Part shown: in pieces, positions 1 through 6,206 of the stretch
Layout: each line of letters starts with the position of its first letter
How positions within the stretch are numbered: position 1 is the first letter of the stretch
Assembly (NCBI GenBank): GCA_016872875.1
Contig: VGYW01000436.1
Coordinates: forward strand, 1 to 6,912
From: Planctomycetota bacterium
GTDB taxonomy: Bacteria > Planctomycetota > PUPC01 > DSUN01
Length of the DNA stretch: 6,912 nucleotides
Reading direction: 5' to 3'
The notes under the pieces: model-generated
Seen by the model: the letters and a program-made list of their open reading frames with translations, nothing else
Database searches by the model: none
Told to the model about the DNA's origin: nothing
Made by a program: the position numbers and the translations under genes

Positions 1-2
1 AC

Positions 3-203
3 GGCGAGCTGCTGGCGCGCGCGGGAGCGGCCCTTGCGGAGCCTGCCCAGTGGCGCCCGCGCGCGGCGGCGCTGGCGCGCCTGGCCGCCGAGCGCTACAA
101 TGCCGGGCAACGCCAGGGCCTGCACGAGGTCGAGATCATCTATCTTCGACGCCCGGAGGCCGAGGAGGTGTGGGAGCGCAGGCAGAAGATTCCCGATTTC
201 TGA
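3..203 (+). CDS. tsaB: tRNA threonylcarbamoyladenosine biosynthesis protein TsaB, C-terminal end (5' partial)
   Basis: Only the last 66 codons are visible; the reading frame is open to the left edge and stops at TGA 201-203. The peptide has an alanine-rich helix (LARLAAERYNAGQ), then an acidic linker and the block EIIYLRRPEAEEVWERR. That block matches the usual TsaB C terminus, in which a strand ending in YLR is followed by a P/S-x-A-E motif and a tryptophan. TsaB is the inactive ASKHA-fold partner of TsaD. With TsaE they transfer threonylcarbamoyl from its AMP adduct to A37 of ANN-decoding tRNAs in the cytoplasm. The ASKHA domain itself lies outside the window, so the call rests on the C-terminal signature alone. 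The last codons and the stop fall inside an AT-rich heptamer tract (195-229), so the residues after the tryptophan block (about QKIPDF) are probably not conserved. The next gene starts 26 bp downstream. Confidence 0.82.
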   Translation, partial: GELLARAGAALAEPAQWRPRAAALARLAAERYNAGQRQGLHEVEIIYLRRPEAEEVWERRQKIPDF

Positions 204-229
204 TTTTCGATCTCCGATTTTAGACTCCT
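195..229. repeat. AT-rich heptanucleotide tandem repeat, tract A (GATTTYT-type)
   Basis: Five heptads can be read in register: GATTTCT (195), GATTTTC (202), GATCTCC (209), GATTTTA (216) and GACTCCT (223). They decay from left to right. The tract is strongly AT-rich against a very GC-rich background. It contains the tsaB stop (TGA 201-203, across the first unit junction) and ends exactly before the GTG at 230, the upstream candidate start of the next gene. Bases 195-207 are a perfect reverse complement of 289-301 in tract B. Heptameric short tandem repeats are a known genome-wide repeat class in some bacteria, for example the STRRs of cyanobacteria; membership of this tract in any named family is not claimed. 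Confidence 0.8.
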
Positions 230-1651
230 GTGAGTAGGCGACTGTACATTGCGGGGTCCATGCCCGTGGACGGCGAAATCAAAAATCAAAAATCAGAAAT
301 CAAAAATGCACCCCGTGCCGCGTGGCTATGGCTTGGCGCGTGCCTGGCGGTGGGGCTTGCGGCGCGATTGGGCGCGGTCGCGCTCCCGCACGTGGCGGGC
401 TCGCTGACGGTCTCCGGCAGGCCGATCTCCGAGTGGGCGAAGCGGCCGCTCTTTCCCGACACCGACGAGTACACGCGCATGGCGGCCAACATCCGCCAGG
501 GCCAGGGGATGATGCTCGACCGCGCGAGCCGCATCGGCAGGATGCCTGGCTATCCCGTGTTCCTGGCAGTCGTGCAGGCCCTCTTCGGCGAACAACTCCT
601 GGCCGCCCGCGTCGCCGATGCCCTGGTGGGCGCGGCGGCCATCGCACTCGTGTGGCTCCTGGCGCGCGAGGTCTACGGCCGCGCCGCGGCGGCGATTGCC
701 GCCGCCATCACGGCGCTGTACCCTTTCTTCGTCGTCATGCCGCTCCTCGTTCTCTCGGAGACCCTGTTCGCGTTCTTTCTTGTGCTGGGCGCGTGGCTGC
801 TGGCGAAAGCCTATCGCAGCGTGGACATCAAGTGGTCGGCGGCTGCGGGCCTGGCGTTCGGGCTTGCCACGCTCACGCGCGGCTCGTTTCTCGCGGTGGC
901 GCCGCTGACGGCTGCCGCGTGGGTGGCCCTCTCGCGGCTCGATCGGCGGGCGGCGGCGTGCGCGGGGGCGTTGGTGGGCGCCTTCGCGCTCTCGATGGCG
1001 CCCTGGGTCGCGCGCAACTGGGCGGCGAGCGACGGCCACCTGGTCCTCACCACCCTGCGGGTCGGCCCATCGCTCTATGAGGGGCTGAATCCCCACGCCG
1101 ACGGCGGCCCGATGATGGACCGCATCAACTGGAGCTTCGGGACGGAGGGGCTGAGCGAGCACGAGCAGCACCGGCACTGGCAGCGTGCGGCGCTCCGCTA
1201 CGCCAGCGAGCACCCGGGCCGCGCCCTGGCGCTCGCGGCGATCAAGCTGGGACGCTTCTGGAACGTGGTGCCGAACCTCGAGCAGTTCCGCGGCACGCTC
1301 CCCTGCCTCGCGCTCGGCGTGCCGTACAGCCTCGTGATGCTCCTCGCCATCGTGGGCTTCGCGCGGGAGTGGCGGCGCGCCGACGCCGCCTTGATTCTCC
1401 TGTTGCCCGTGGTGTATCATTGCCTTGTGCACATGGCCTTCGTGGGCTCCGTGCGCTACCGCGAGGTGCTCATGCCCCTCCTGGTGGCCATTGCGGCGCA
1501 CGGCCTGAACACCCTGTGGAGCTGGGCGCGCGGTGGCAGAGCCGGAACTGACCGTGATCGTGCCGGTGTACAACGAGGAGGCGACGGTGACTCGCCTCCT
1601 GGAGCGGGTGGCGGCGGTGCCGTTGAGCAAGCAGGTGGTGGTTGTGGATGA
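230..1651 (+). CDS. GT-C family membrane glycosyltransferase (ArnT/PMT-like, GT39-type)
   Basis: This is a polytopic inner-membrane protein. Hydrophobic segments lie near residues 30-52, 118-145, 150-170, 178-193, 203-225, 236-258, 357-378, 384-406 and 414-431. The first large extracytoplasmic loop carries D77-T-D-E-Y81, the acidic motif typical of GT-C enzymes, followed by R104-M-P-G-Y108 and, in a later helix, S176-E177-T178. These fit the PMT_2/ArnT-like family, which transfers a sugar from a polyprenyl-phosphate donor to a protein, lipid or glycan acceptor on the outer face of the membrane. Donor and acceptor cannot be read from sequence. The start is uncertain: GTG 230 has no clear ribosome site, and in-frame ATG 260 (residue 11) is a good alternative with a weak GGGG upstream. 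No in-frame start follows the heptamer tract until inside the first helix, so the tract appears to be translated (residues 16-26). The last ~39 residues overlap the next gene and are glycine-rich and low-complexity. The neighbouring GT2 gene is a plausible maker of its donor. Confidence 0.85.
   Translation: MSRRLYIAGSMPVDGEIKNQKSEIKNAPRAAWLWLGACLAVGLAARLGAVALPHVAGSLTVSGRPISEWAKRPLFPDTDEYTRMAANIRQGQGMMLDRASRIGRMPGYPVFLAVVQALFGEQLLAARVADALVGAAAIALVWLLAREVYGRAAAAIAAAITALYPFFVVMPLLVLSETLFAFFLVLGAWLLAKAYRSVDIKWSAAAGLAFGLATLTRGSFLAVAPLTAAAWVALSRLDRRAAACAGALVGAFALSMAPWVARNWAASDGHLVLTTLRVGPSLYEGLNPHADGGPMMDRINWSFGTEGLSEHEQHRHWQRAALRYASEHPGRALALAAIKLGRFWNVVPNLEQFRGTLPCLALGVPYSLVMLLAIVGFAREWRRADAALILLLPVVYHCLVHMAFVGSVRYREVLMPLLVAIAAHGLNTLWSWARGGRAGTDRDRAGVQRGGDGDSPPGAGGGGAVEQAGGGCG
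274..308. repeat. AT-rich heptanucleotide tandem repeat, tract B (inverted relative to tract A)
   Basis: Five heptads read on the + strand as CGAAATC (274), AAAAATC (281), AAAAATC (288), AGAAATC (295) and AAAAATG (302). Their reverse complements are the same GATTTYT unit as in tract A. Bases 289-301 pair perfectly with 195-207 (13 bp), and matching extends imperfectly further, giving an inverted pair around roughly 80 bases. The tract lies inside the open frame of the GT-C gene and encodes EIKNQKSEIKN. That peptide repeats every seven residues, as expected when a 7-nt repeat is translated. Confidence 0.8.
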
Positions 1652-2228
1652 CGGCTCGCGCGACGGCTCGCGGGCGGCAATCGAGGGTTTCGTGAAGGCG
1701 CACCCGGAAGTGGAGCTTGTGGTCCACGAGAGAAACCGGGGCAAGGGGGCGGCCATCCGCACGGGGCTCGCGCGGGCGCGGGGCGCCTACACGATCATCC
1801 AGGACGCCGACCTGGAGTACGAGCCTGAGGACTTCCTGCGGCTCCTGGCCGCGGCGCGGGAGCAGCGCGCGCGGGTGGTCTACGGCTCGCGCATCCTCGC
1901 GCGCCAGCCGCGCTCCTACCGCCGCTACTACTGGGGCGGCCGCCTCGTGAGCCTGGCGGCCAGCCTGCTCTACTGGCGGCGAATCACGGACGAGCCGACC
2001 TGTTACAAGCTCTTCGACACCGCGCTCCTGAAGAGCCTGCCGCTGCGCGAGGACGGGTTCGGCTTCTGTCCCGAGGCCACGGCCCTCGTGTGCAGGCGCG
2101 GCGAGCGCATCGTCGAGGTGCCCATCCGCTACGCCCCGCGCTCGATGGCCGAGGGCAAGAAAATCCGCTGGACCGACGGCCTGAAGGCCGTCTGGATCCT
2201 GCTCAAGCTGCGGGTGTGGCCGCGGTGA
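1533..2228 (+). CDS. GT2 glycosyltransferase, polyprenyl-phosphate sugar synthase (DPM1/DPG-synthase-like)
   Basis: The 231-residue protein is a single GT-A domain with no C-terminal membrane helices. It has the family blocks in order: IVPVYNEE (9-16), [10 protein letters not shown] with D39-D40 for nucleotide binding, [12 protein letters not shown] (about 67-78), the metal-binding D91-A-D93 followed by LEY and a P-E-D, and YGSR. The C-terminal part has T-C157-Y-K-L-F and A-E207-G-K-K-I, hallmarks of bacterial dolichyl-phosphate mannose/glucose synthase-like proteins. Such enzymes move a sugar from UDP or GDP onto polyprenyl phosphate at the cytosolic face, making donors for GT-C enzymes; two GT-C genes flank it here. 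The start is GTG 1533, chosen because the conserved [10 protein letters not shown] strand begins five residues later. A GGAG at 1518-1521, 11 nt upstream, is a weak ribosome site. It overlaps the preceding ORF by 119 bp, implying co-transcription. The sugar specificity is not determined. Confidence 0.9.
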   Translation: MAEPELTVIVPVYNEEATVTRLLERVAAVPLSKQVVVVDDGSRDGSRAAIEGFVKAHPEVELVVHERNRGKGAAIRTGLARARGAYTIIQDADLEYEPEDFLRLLAAAREQRARVVYGSRILARQPRSYRRYYWGGRLVSLAASLLYWRRITDEPTCYKLFDTALLKSLPLREDGFGFCPEATALVCRRGERIVEVPIRYAPRSMAEGKKIRWTDGLKAVWILLKLRVWPR

Positions 2229-2232
2229 GCCG

Positions 2233-2295
2233 AATCTCTGATTTCTGATTTCTGATTTTTGCCTTGAGCCTTTTGCCTTTTGCCTTTGGATTGAG
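2233..2295. repeat. Composite heptanucleotide tandem repeat, tract C (GATTTYT then GCCTTTT)
   Basis: Nine consecutive heptads are in one register: AATCTCT (2233), GATTTCT (2240), GATTTCT (2247), GATTTTT (2254), GCCTTGA (2261), GCCTTTT (2268), GCCTTTT (2275), GCCTTTG (2282) and GATTGAG (2289). The unit changes from GATTTYT to GCCTTTT without loss of the 7-nt phase, then seems to return to a GATT-type unit. It fills most of the 84-bp gap between the GT2 stop and the AsmA-like start, in the same orientation as tract A. I see no promoter or terminator that can be told apart from the repeat. Confidence 0.85.
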
Positions 2296-2301
2296 TTGGC
2301 C

Positions 2302-2305
2302 GGAG
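2302..2305 (+). promoter_or_regulatory. Ribosome binding site of the AsmA-like gene
   Basis: GGAG sits seven bases before ATG 2313, a standard Shine-Dalgarno spacing, and fixes this start. The site lies within GCCGGAGCCGGC (2299-2310). That sequence can fold into a 4-bp hairpin (2299-2302 with 2307-2310) with the end of GGAG in its loop. Confidence 0.55.
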
Positions 2306-2312
2306 CCGGCTG

Positions 2313-5300
2313 ATGATTCGCAGGTATCAGCGCTATCGGGTGGGACGCCGCTGGCTGGTGGTGCTGGCCATGCTGGGGTGCGTGGCGTTCCACGCCGCGC
2401 TGATCGGGCGGCTCCTGCTCTCGCCCGAGCAGTTCCGGGCGCGCACGCGGCTCCTCCTTCAGCGGCAGTTCGGGGGCGAGGTGGAGGTCGGGGAGGCGGC
2501 CTACGAGTTCCCCGCGGGGTTCCGGCTGCGGGACCTTTGCATCCACCGTCCGGCGGAGCGTGGCGGGGGTGAGCTGTTCCGCACGAAGGCGTTGGCGGTT
2601 GACCTCGGCTTCCTCGCGCTGCTGCGGGGGAAGGTGTCGGTGGACGACCTCGTGCTCGACGCGCCGGAGGCGAGCATCACGGCGGCCGATCTCGCAGAGA
2701 TGCGGCAGCGGAAGCCCGCGGAGGCCCGCGCCGCGCTCGCGCGCGTCATCATCCGCGGCGGCCGCATCGTGATCGGCAAAGGCGTGCTTTTCCCCGACAG
2801 CCCGGAGCGCGAGCTGAGCGACGTGAACCTCCAGCTCACCGAGCAGCGGCGCTTCACGAGCGGCTACGACTTCGAGGGGGAGGCCAAGAGCGCGCTATGG
2901 GGACGCTGCATCCTCGAGGGCGCCCTCGACCTCGGCGGCTGCCGGGCGGACGCGAAGGCCACCGCGAGCAGAATCCCGATTGACGAGCGCCTCCGCGAGG
3001 CCGTGCCCGAGCAATACCGCAACTACACGAAAGTGCTGGACAGTTACGCCCTCAAGGGGATGGCGGACCTGACGGTGGAGTCGAGCGTGGCGTGGGCCGA
3101 GGCGCCGGCTTTCACCGTGCGGGCCGTGGTGGACCTGCGCGACTGCTCCGCCGCCTGGGAGCGCTTCCCGGTCCGCGTCACCGACATCCGCGGCAAGGTG
3201 GTCTTCGACGGCACGAACATCTACTACCAGGACATCGCTGGCCGCGCCGGGCGCGCCACGGTCACGCTGTCGGGCCGGACGACCAAGGAGAAGATCGAGG
3301 CGCACCTCGTGGCGCGCGACCGGCCGCTCGACCGCGAGGTGTACGAGGCGGCGCCGCCGAACGCCAAGATGGACAAGCCGAACTTCAAGGGCCTCTGGGA
3401 CCGCCTCGGCATCGAGGGGGGCATCATCAACGTGGACCATCAGTCCACCTTCTGGCGCGCCGACAAGCGCTTCGAGGCCAGCGTCCGCAGCGACGTGCGC
3501 GACGTCCGCGCCACCTACAAGGCCTTCCCCTACCCCCTCACCGACGTCTTCGGCTCCATTCGCTGGGAGAACGGCGTCTCCTATCTCGAGGGCCTGCGGG
3601 GACGCCAGGGCCGCGCACGCGTCCAGATTCGCGGACAGGTCACTGACGCCGGGGTCCCTGACCTCACCATCGAGGCATCCGATGTCCCGTTCGACGACGT
3701 GCTCTACAAGGCCCTCAGCCCCGGCTGGAAGAAGACCTACGAGGAGCTCCGCCCCGAGGGCACCGCGGCCGTCCTCTGCTCCGTCACCAGCCCGGACGGC
3801 AGCAAGGACAAGTTCCAGTACCGCCTCGTCATCCGCCCCGAGGGGGCGTCGTTCCAGCACAAGGACTTCGCACATCGGATAACCGACGTTCGCGGCGACA
3901 TCCTGGTGGACGAGGCGGGCACGGTGTCGTTCCGCGAGCTCAAGGGCCGCCTCGGCGCCATCCCGCTGAACTTCCTGGGCACCGTGCGGCCCGGCGAGAA
4001 AGGCCCCTGCCTCGACCTCACGGTGGTGGCGCCAGAGGTCGAGCTCAGCCCCGCCGTCAAAGCCTACCTCCCGAAGGAGTGGGCGGGAGTCTACGACGAC
4101 CTCGACCCGCGCGGCAAGGTGAGCTTCACCTGGCGGCTGGCGACCGACCCGGCCACGGGCGCCGCCCGCCGCTCCAGCGAGGTCGCCTGCGTGCAGGACT
4201 GCTCGGTGCAGCACAAGCTCTTCCCGCTCCGCATCACGAGCCTCATGGGCCGCTTCACGGTGGACGAGACCGGCAGCACGACCTTCACCGGGATGAAGGG
4301 CCGGATAGGGACCGCCGCGGTGGACGCCGTGGCCGGGCATTGCGCTCCCGGTGGCGTTGGCGGCCTGAGCTTCACCCTCCGCGCCGCCGGGCTTCAGCTC
4401 GACGAGGAGGTCCGCAGGGCCATCCCAGCCTCCTGGCAGAAGGTCTGGGACGAGGTGCGGCCCGCGGGCGAAGCCGTCGTCGAGTTCCAGTTCACCGGCA
4501 ACCCCCAGAAGCCCGACCAGCCGAGCCAGAAGGTCACGGTCGAGCCGACCGACGGCTCCTTCTGCTATCGGCGGCTGCCCCTGCCCGTGAGCGACGTGAC
4601 GCGCGGGAAAGTGACCTTTCACCAGGATGGGACCGCCACGATCAGCAACCTCCAGGGCAAGGTGCGCGGCAAGGCGGTCCAGCTCGGCGGCAAGGTCGCC
4701 GCAGGGCCTGAGGGCAACGTGCTCCATCTGGACGTGACGGCCGACGAGCTTGACCTGGACGACGAGCTGCGGCGCGCGCTTCCCCCCGAGTGGCAGGAGA
4801 CCTGGGACAGCTTCCGACCGTCAGGGAAGGCGGCCGCGACTGTGGCCGGGGTGGTCAACGTCCAGAAGGGCGAATGGCAGAGCTTCAGGCTCGACAGCAC
4901 CCTGCGGGGCGTCGAGGCCACGTGGCGCGACCTCCCGGTCCGCCTCACGGCCCTGCGCGGGCGCCTGGAGTACGCCGACGGCGTGACCGACCTCACGGAC
5001 GTTGTGGGCGGGTGCGCGATTGCCGAGCAGGTGCGCCTGAGCGGTCGCATCGCCAAGAAAGGCACGGGCACAGGCCGCGTGCAGGTGGCCGTGCAGAACG
5101 CGCACATCGTGCCTGAGCTCCTCGCCGCTTTCCCCGCGGAGGTGCGCAAGGCCCTTGAGGCGATGGAGCTCAAGGGCGCCGCCGACATCGAGATGACGTT
5201 CGCCGGCTCAGGGAAGCCGGATGGCGCCACGAACTGCTTCGGGCTGGTGCGCCTGCGCGATGCCTCGTTCCGCCACAGCTACGCCTTCGAGCAGGTGAGC

Positions 5301-6197
5301 GGAAGCGTCCGCATGGACAAGGCGGCCGTCCACCCCGACGGCACGCAGAACATCGAGGGGGGGCTCGACCTGCGGAAGGCGGTGGTCCGGGGCTTCACCC
5401 TCACTGAGATCAAGGGCTCGCTTGCTTACACGCGGGGCACGGAGGCCCCGCCCACAAAGGCCGGGGAGAAGGAGCCGCCAAAGTCGCGGCTCGTCCTGAG
5501 CAACCTGGCGGCCGGCTTCCACGGCGGCACGCTGAGCGGCAAGATTGACCTCGAGCTCGGCGGCGACGGGGCCTTCAGCAGTTGGCTCTCCCTCAGCAAT
5601 GTCGAGCTCAAGGAAGTTCTCGCCACGGAGGCCGTCGGCTCCGACAGCCCGGCCACGGGCAAGCTCCACCTCGACGTGCAGTTCCCGCCAGGCCGCTACA
5701 AGGGGGAGAAGGGCCTGATCGGGGACGGCCAGGCGCGCGTGGAGCAAGGCGAGCTGGGCCAGTTGCCTCTCGCCGCATCGCTGTTCAACGCACTGAACCT
5801 TCGCTCGCCCCTCGAGCGCTCGATCACCCGCGCCGAGGCGAAGTTCGGCCTGACGAAGGAGCAGATCGTGTTCAAGGAGCTCCACCTCGAGGGCGAGAAC
5901 CGTGTGCTGGCGGGGCAGGGCACCGTCGGCTTCGACGGCACCCTCAACCTCGCCCTGGCCAGCCCCAAGCCCGAGTCGAGGGGCCTCTGGCCCCTCGTTG
6001 ACATCCCACTGAGCCTCGTCCGCGAGCAGCTCGTGCAGGTGAACGTGCGCGGCACGGCGGCCAAGCCTGAGTTCCAGGTGATTGCGGTGCCGCAGGTCTC
6101 GCAGCTTGTTGACCAGTTCGCCGATGCCCTCGGCCTCTGGCGCAAGCGGCACCCCCAGAAGCCCGGCGGCGCGCCGCCGGACGGCAAACAGCCCTGA
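2313..6197 (+). CDS. Giant AsmA/TamB/YhdP-like envelope protein (putative intermembrane lipid bridge)
   Basis: The protein has 1294 residues, close to E. coli YhdP (1266) and TamB (1259). It starts with a basic cytosolic tail (residues 3-13, seven Arg) and one membrane helix (about 14-36), so the rest should be periplasmic. Residues ~37-220 are an AsmA-type N-terminal region with alternating strands (LRDLCIHRP, VDLGFLALLRGKVSVDDLVLDAP). Residues ~221-1044 hold seven degenerate repeats of ~118 residues. Residues ~1060-1260 resemble the AsmA-like C-terminal region: GDGQARVEQGELGQLPL, then AEAKFGLTKEQIVFKELHLEG and GQGTVGFDGTLNLAL. The end is basic and proline-rich. Family knowledge: AsmA-like proteins of diderms fold into long beta-taco grooves (RBG repeats), and YhdP, TamB and YdbH carry phospholipid between inner and outer membrane. 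Lipid transport here is inference; acting as a brake or a scaffold in envelope assembly is the alternative. The gene is flanked by glycosyltransferases; the next gene starts within 10 bp, so translational coupling is likely. No catalytic motif is visible. Confidence 0.85.
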   Translation: MIRRYQRYRVGRRWLVVLAMLGCVAFHAALIGRLLLSPEQFRARTRLLLQRQFGGEVEVGEAAYEFPAGFRLRDLCIHRPAERGGGELFRTKALAVDLGFLALLRGKVSVDDLVLDAPEASITAADLAEMRQRKPAEARAALARVIIRGGRIVIGKGVLFPDSPERELSDVNLQLTEQRRFTSGYDFEGEAKSALWGRCILEGALDLGGCRADAKATASRIPIDERLREAVPEQYRNYTKVLDSYALKGMADLTVESSVAWAEAPAFTVRAVVDLRDCSAAWERFPVRVTDIRGKVVFDGTNIYYQDIAGRAGRATVTLSGRTTKEKIEAHLVARDRPLDREVYEAAPPNAKMDKPNFKGLWDRLGIEGGIINVDHQSTFWRADKRFEASVRSDVRDVRATYKAFPYPLTDVFGSIRWENGVSYLEGLRGRQGRARVQIRGQVTDAGVPDLTIEASDVPFDDVLYKALSPGWKKTYEELRPEGTAAVLCSVTSPDGSKDKFQYRLVIRPEGASFQHKDFAHRITDVRGDILVDEAGTVSFRELKGRLGAIPLNFLGTVRPGEKGPCLDLTVVAPEVELSPAVKAYLPKEWAGVYDDLDPRGKVSFTWRLATDPATGAARRSSEVACVQDCSVQHKLFPLRITSLMGRFTVDETGSTTFTGMKGRIGTAAVDAVAGHCAPGGVGGLSFTLRAAGLQLDEEVRRAIPASWQKVWDEVRPAGEAVVEFQFTGNPQKPDQPSQKVTVEPTDGSFCYRRLPLPVSDVTRGKVTFHQDGTATISNLQGKVRGKAVQLGGKVAAGPEGNVLHLDVTADELDLDDELRRALPPEWQETWDSFRPSGKAAATVAGVVNVQKGEWQSFRLDSTLRGVEATWRDLPVRLTALRGRLEYADGVTDLTDVVGGCAIAEQVRLSGRIAKKGTGTGRVQVAVQNAHIVPELLAAFPAEVRKALEAMELKGAADIEMTFAGSGKPDGATNCFGLVRLRDASFRHSYAFEQVSGSVRMDKAAVHPDGTQNIEGGLDLRKAVVRGFTLTEIKGSLAYTRGTEAPPTKAGEKEPPKSRLVLSNLAAGFHGGTLSGKIDLELGGDGAFSSWLSLSNVELKEVLATEAVGSDSPATGKLHLDVQFPPGRYKGEKGLIGDGQARVEQGELGQLPLAASLFNALNLRSPLERSITRAEAKFGLTKEQIVFKELHLEGENRVLAGQGTVGFDGTLNLALASPKPESRGLWPLVDIPLSLVREQLVQVNVRGTAAKPEFQVIAVPQVSQLVDQFADALGLWRKRHPQKPGGAPPDGKQP
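2973..5444 (+). repeat. Seven tandem protein repeats of about 118 residues inside the AsmA-like gene
   Basis: Unit starts, set on the sequence before each PxxW-type block, fall at residues ~221, 337, 457, 573, 691, 809 and 927, so spacing is 116-120 residues (about 354 bp). Each unit begins with a short acidic/hydrophobic segment (for example VPFDDVLYKALSPGW, VELSPAVKAYLPKEW, LQLDEEVRRAIPASW, LDLDDELRRALPPEW), then W/Y-x2-L-x-P-x-G-x-A and a strand pair. Next comes a block like FPVRVTDIRGKV (also FPLRITSLMGRF, LPLPVSDVTRGKV, LPVRLTALRGRL), and last a strand like GRAGRATVTLSGR. Units 3-6 are the best conserved. Units 1 and 2 lack the first Trp, and unit 7 is degenerate after FEQVSGSV. The DNA of the copies is well diverged, so the expansion is old. 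Confidence 0.8.
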
Positions 6198-6203
6198 AGG
6201 AGG
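6197..6203 (+). promoter_or_regulatory. Strong Shine-Dalgarno of the second GT-C gene
   Basis: AAGGAGG, the strongest ribosome site in the window, overlaps the last base of the AsmA-like stop codon. It abuts tandem ATG codons at 6204 and 6207. The gap is 0 nt to the first ATG and only 3 nt to the second, so the second is favoured although still shorter than the usual 5-9 nt. Confidence 0.7.
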
Positions 6204-6206
6204 ATG

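Noticed and set aside
195..301. The inverted heptamer pair as an intrinsic terminator of tsaB
   Set aside because: The stem is almost all A-U, the loop is about 80 bases, there is no downstream U-run, and the structure extends into the next coding region.
322..1080. A 252-codon plus-strand frame inside the first GT-C gene
   Set aside because: It is an out-of-frame reading rich in Arg, Gly and Pro with no hydrophobic segments, whereas the annotated frame has regular membrane helices and the DTDEY motif.
326..1762. A 478-codon minus-strand open frame opposite the first GT-C gene and the GT2 start
   Set aside because: Same reasoning: no recognisable domain, while the plus strand shows helices and catalytic motifs of two known families.
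2233..2295. Tract C as a CRISPR array or a promoter
   Set aside because: The units are 7 bp with no spacers, so it is not CRISPR. Its AT-richness gives weak -10-like matches everywhere, so no specific promoter can be supported.
2264..2572. A 102-codon plus-strand frame starting in tract C
   Set aside because: It overlaps the AsmA-like start out of frame, begins inside the repeat and encodes low-complexity Gly/Arg-rich sequence.
2895..4727. A 610-codon open frame on the minus strand opposite the AsmA-like gene
   Set aside because: It is exactly antisense to a gene with clear repeat structure and domain signatures. Its product is a His/Ala/Gly/Val-rich composition without motifs, as expected from GC-rich codon bias leaving the opposite frame open.
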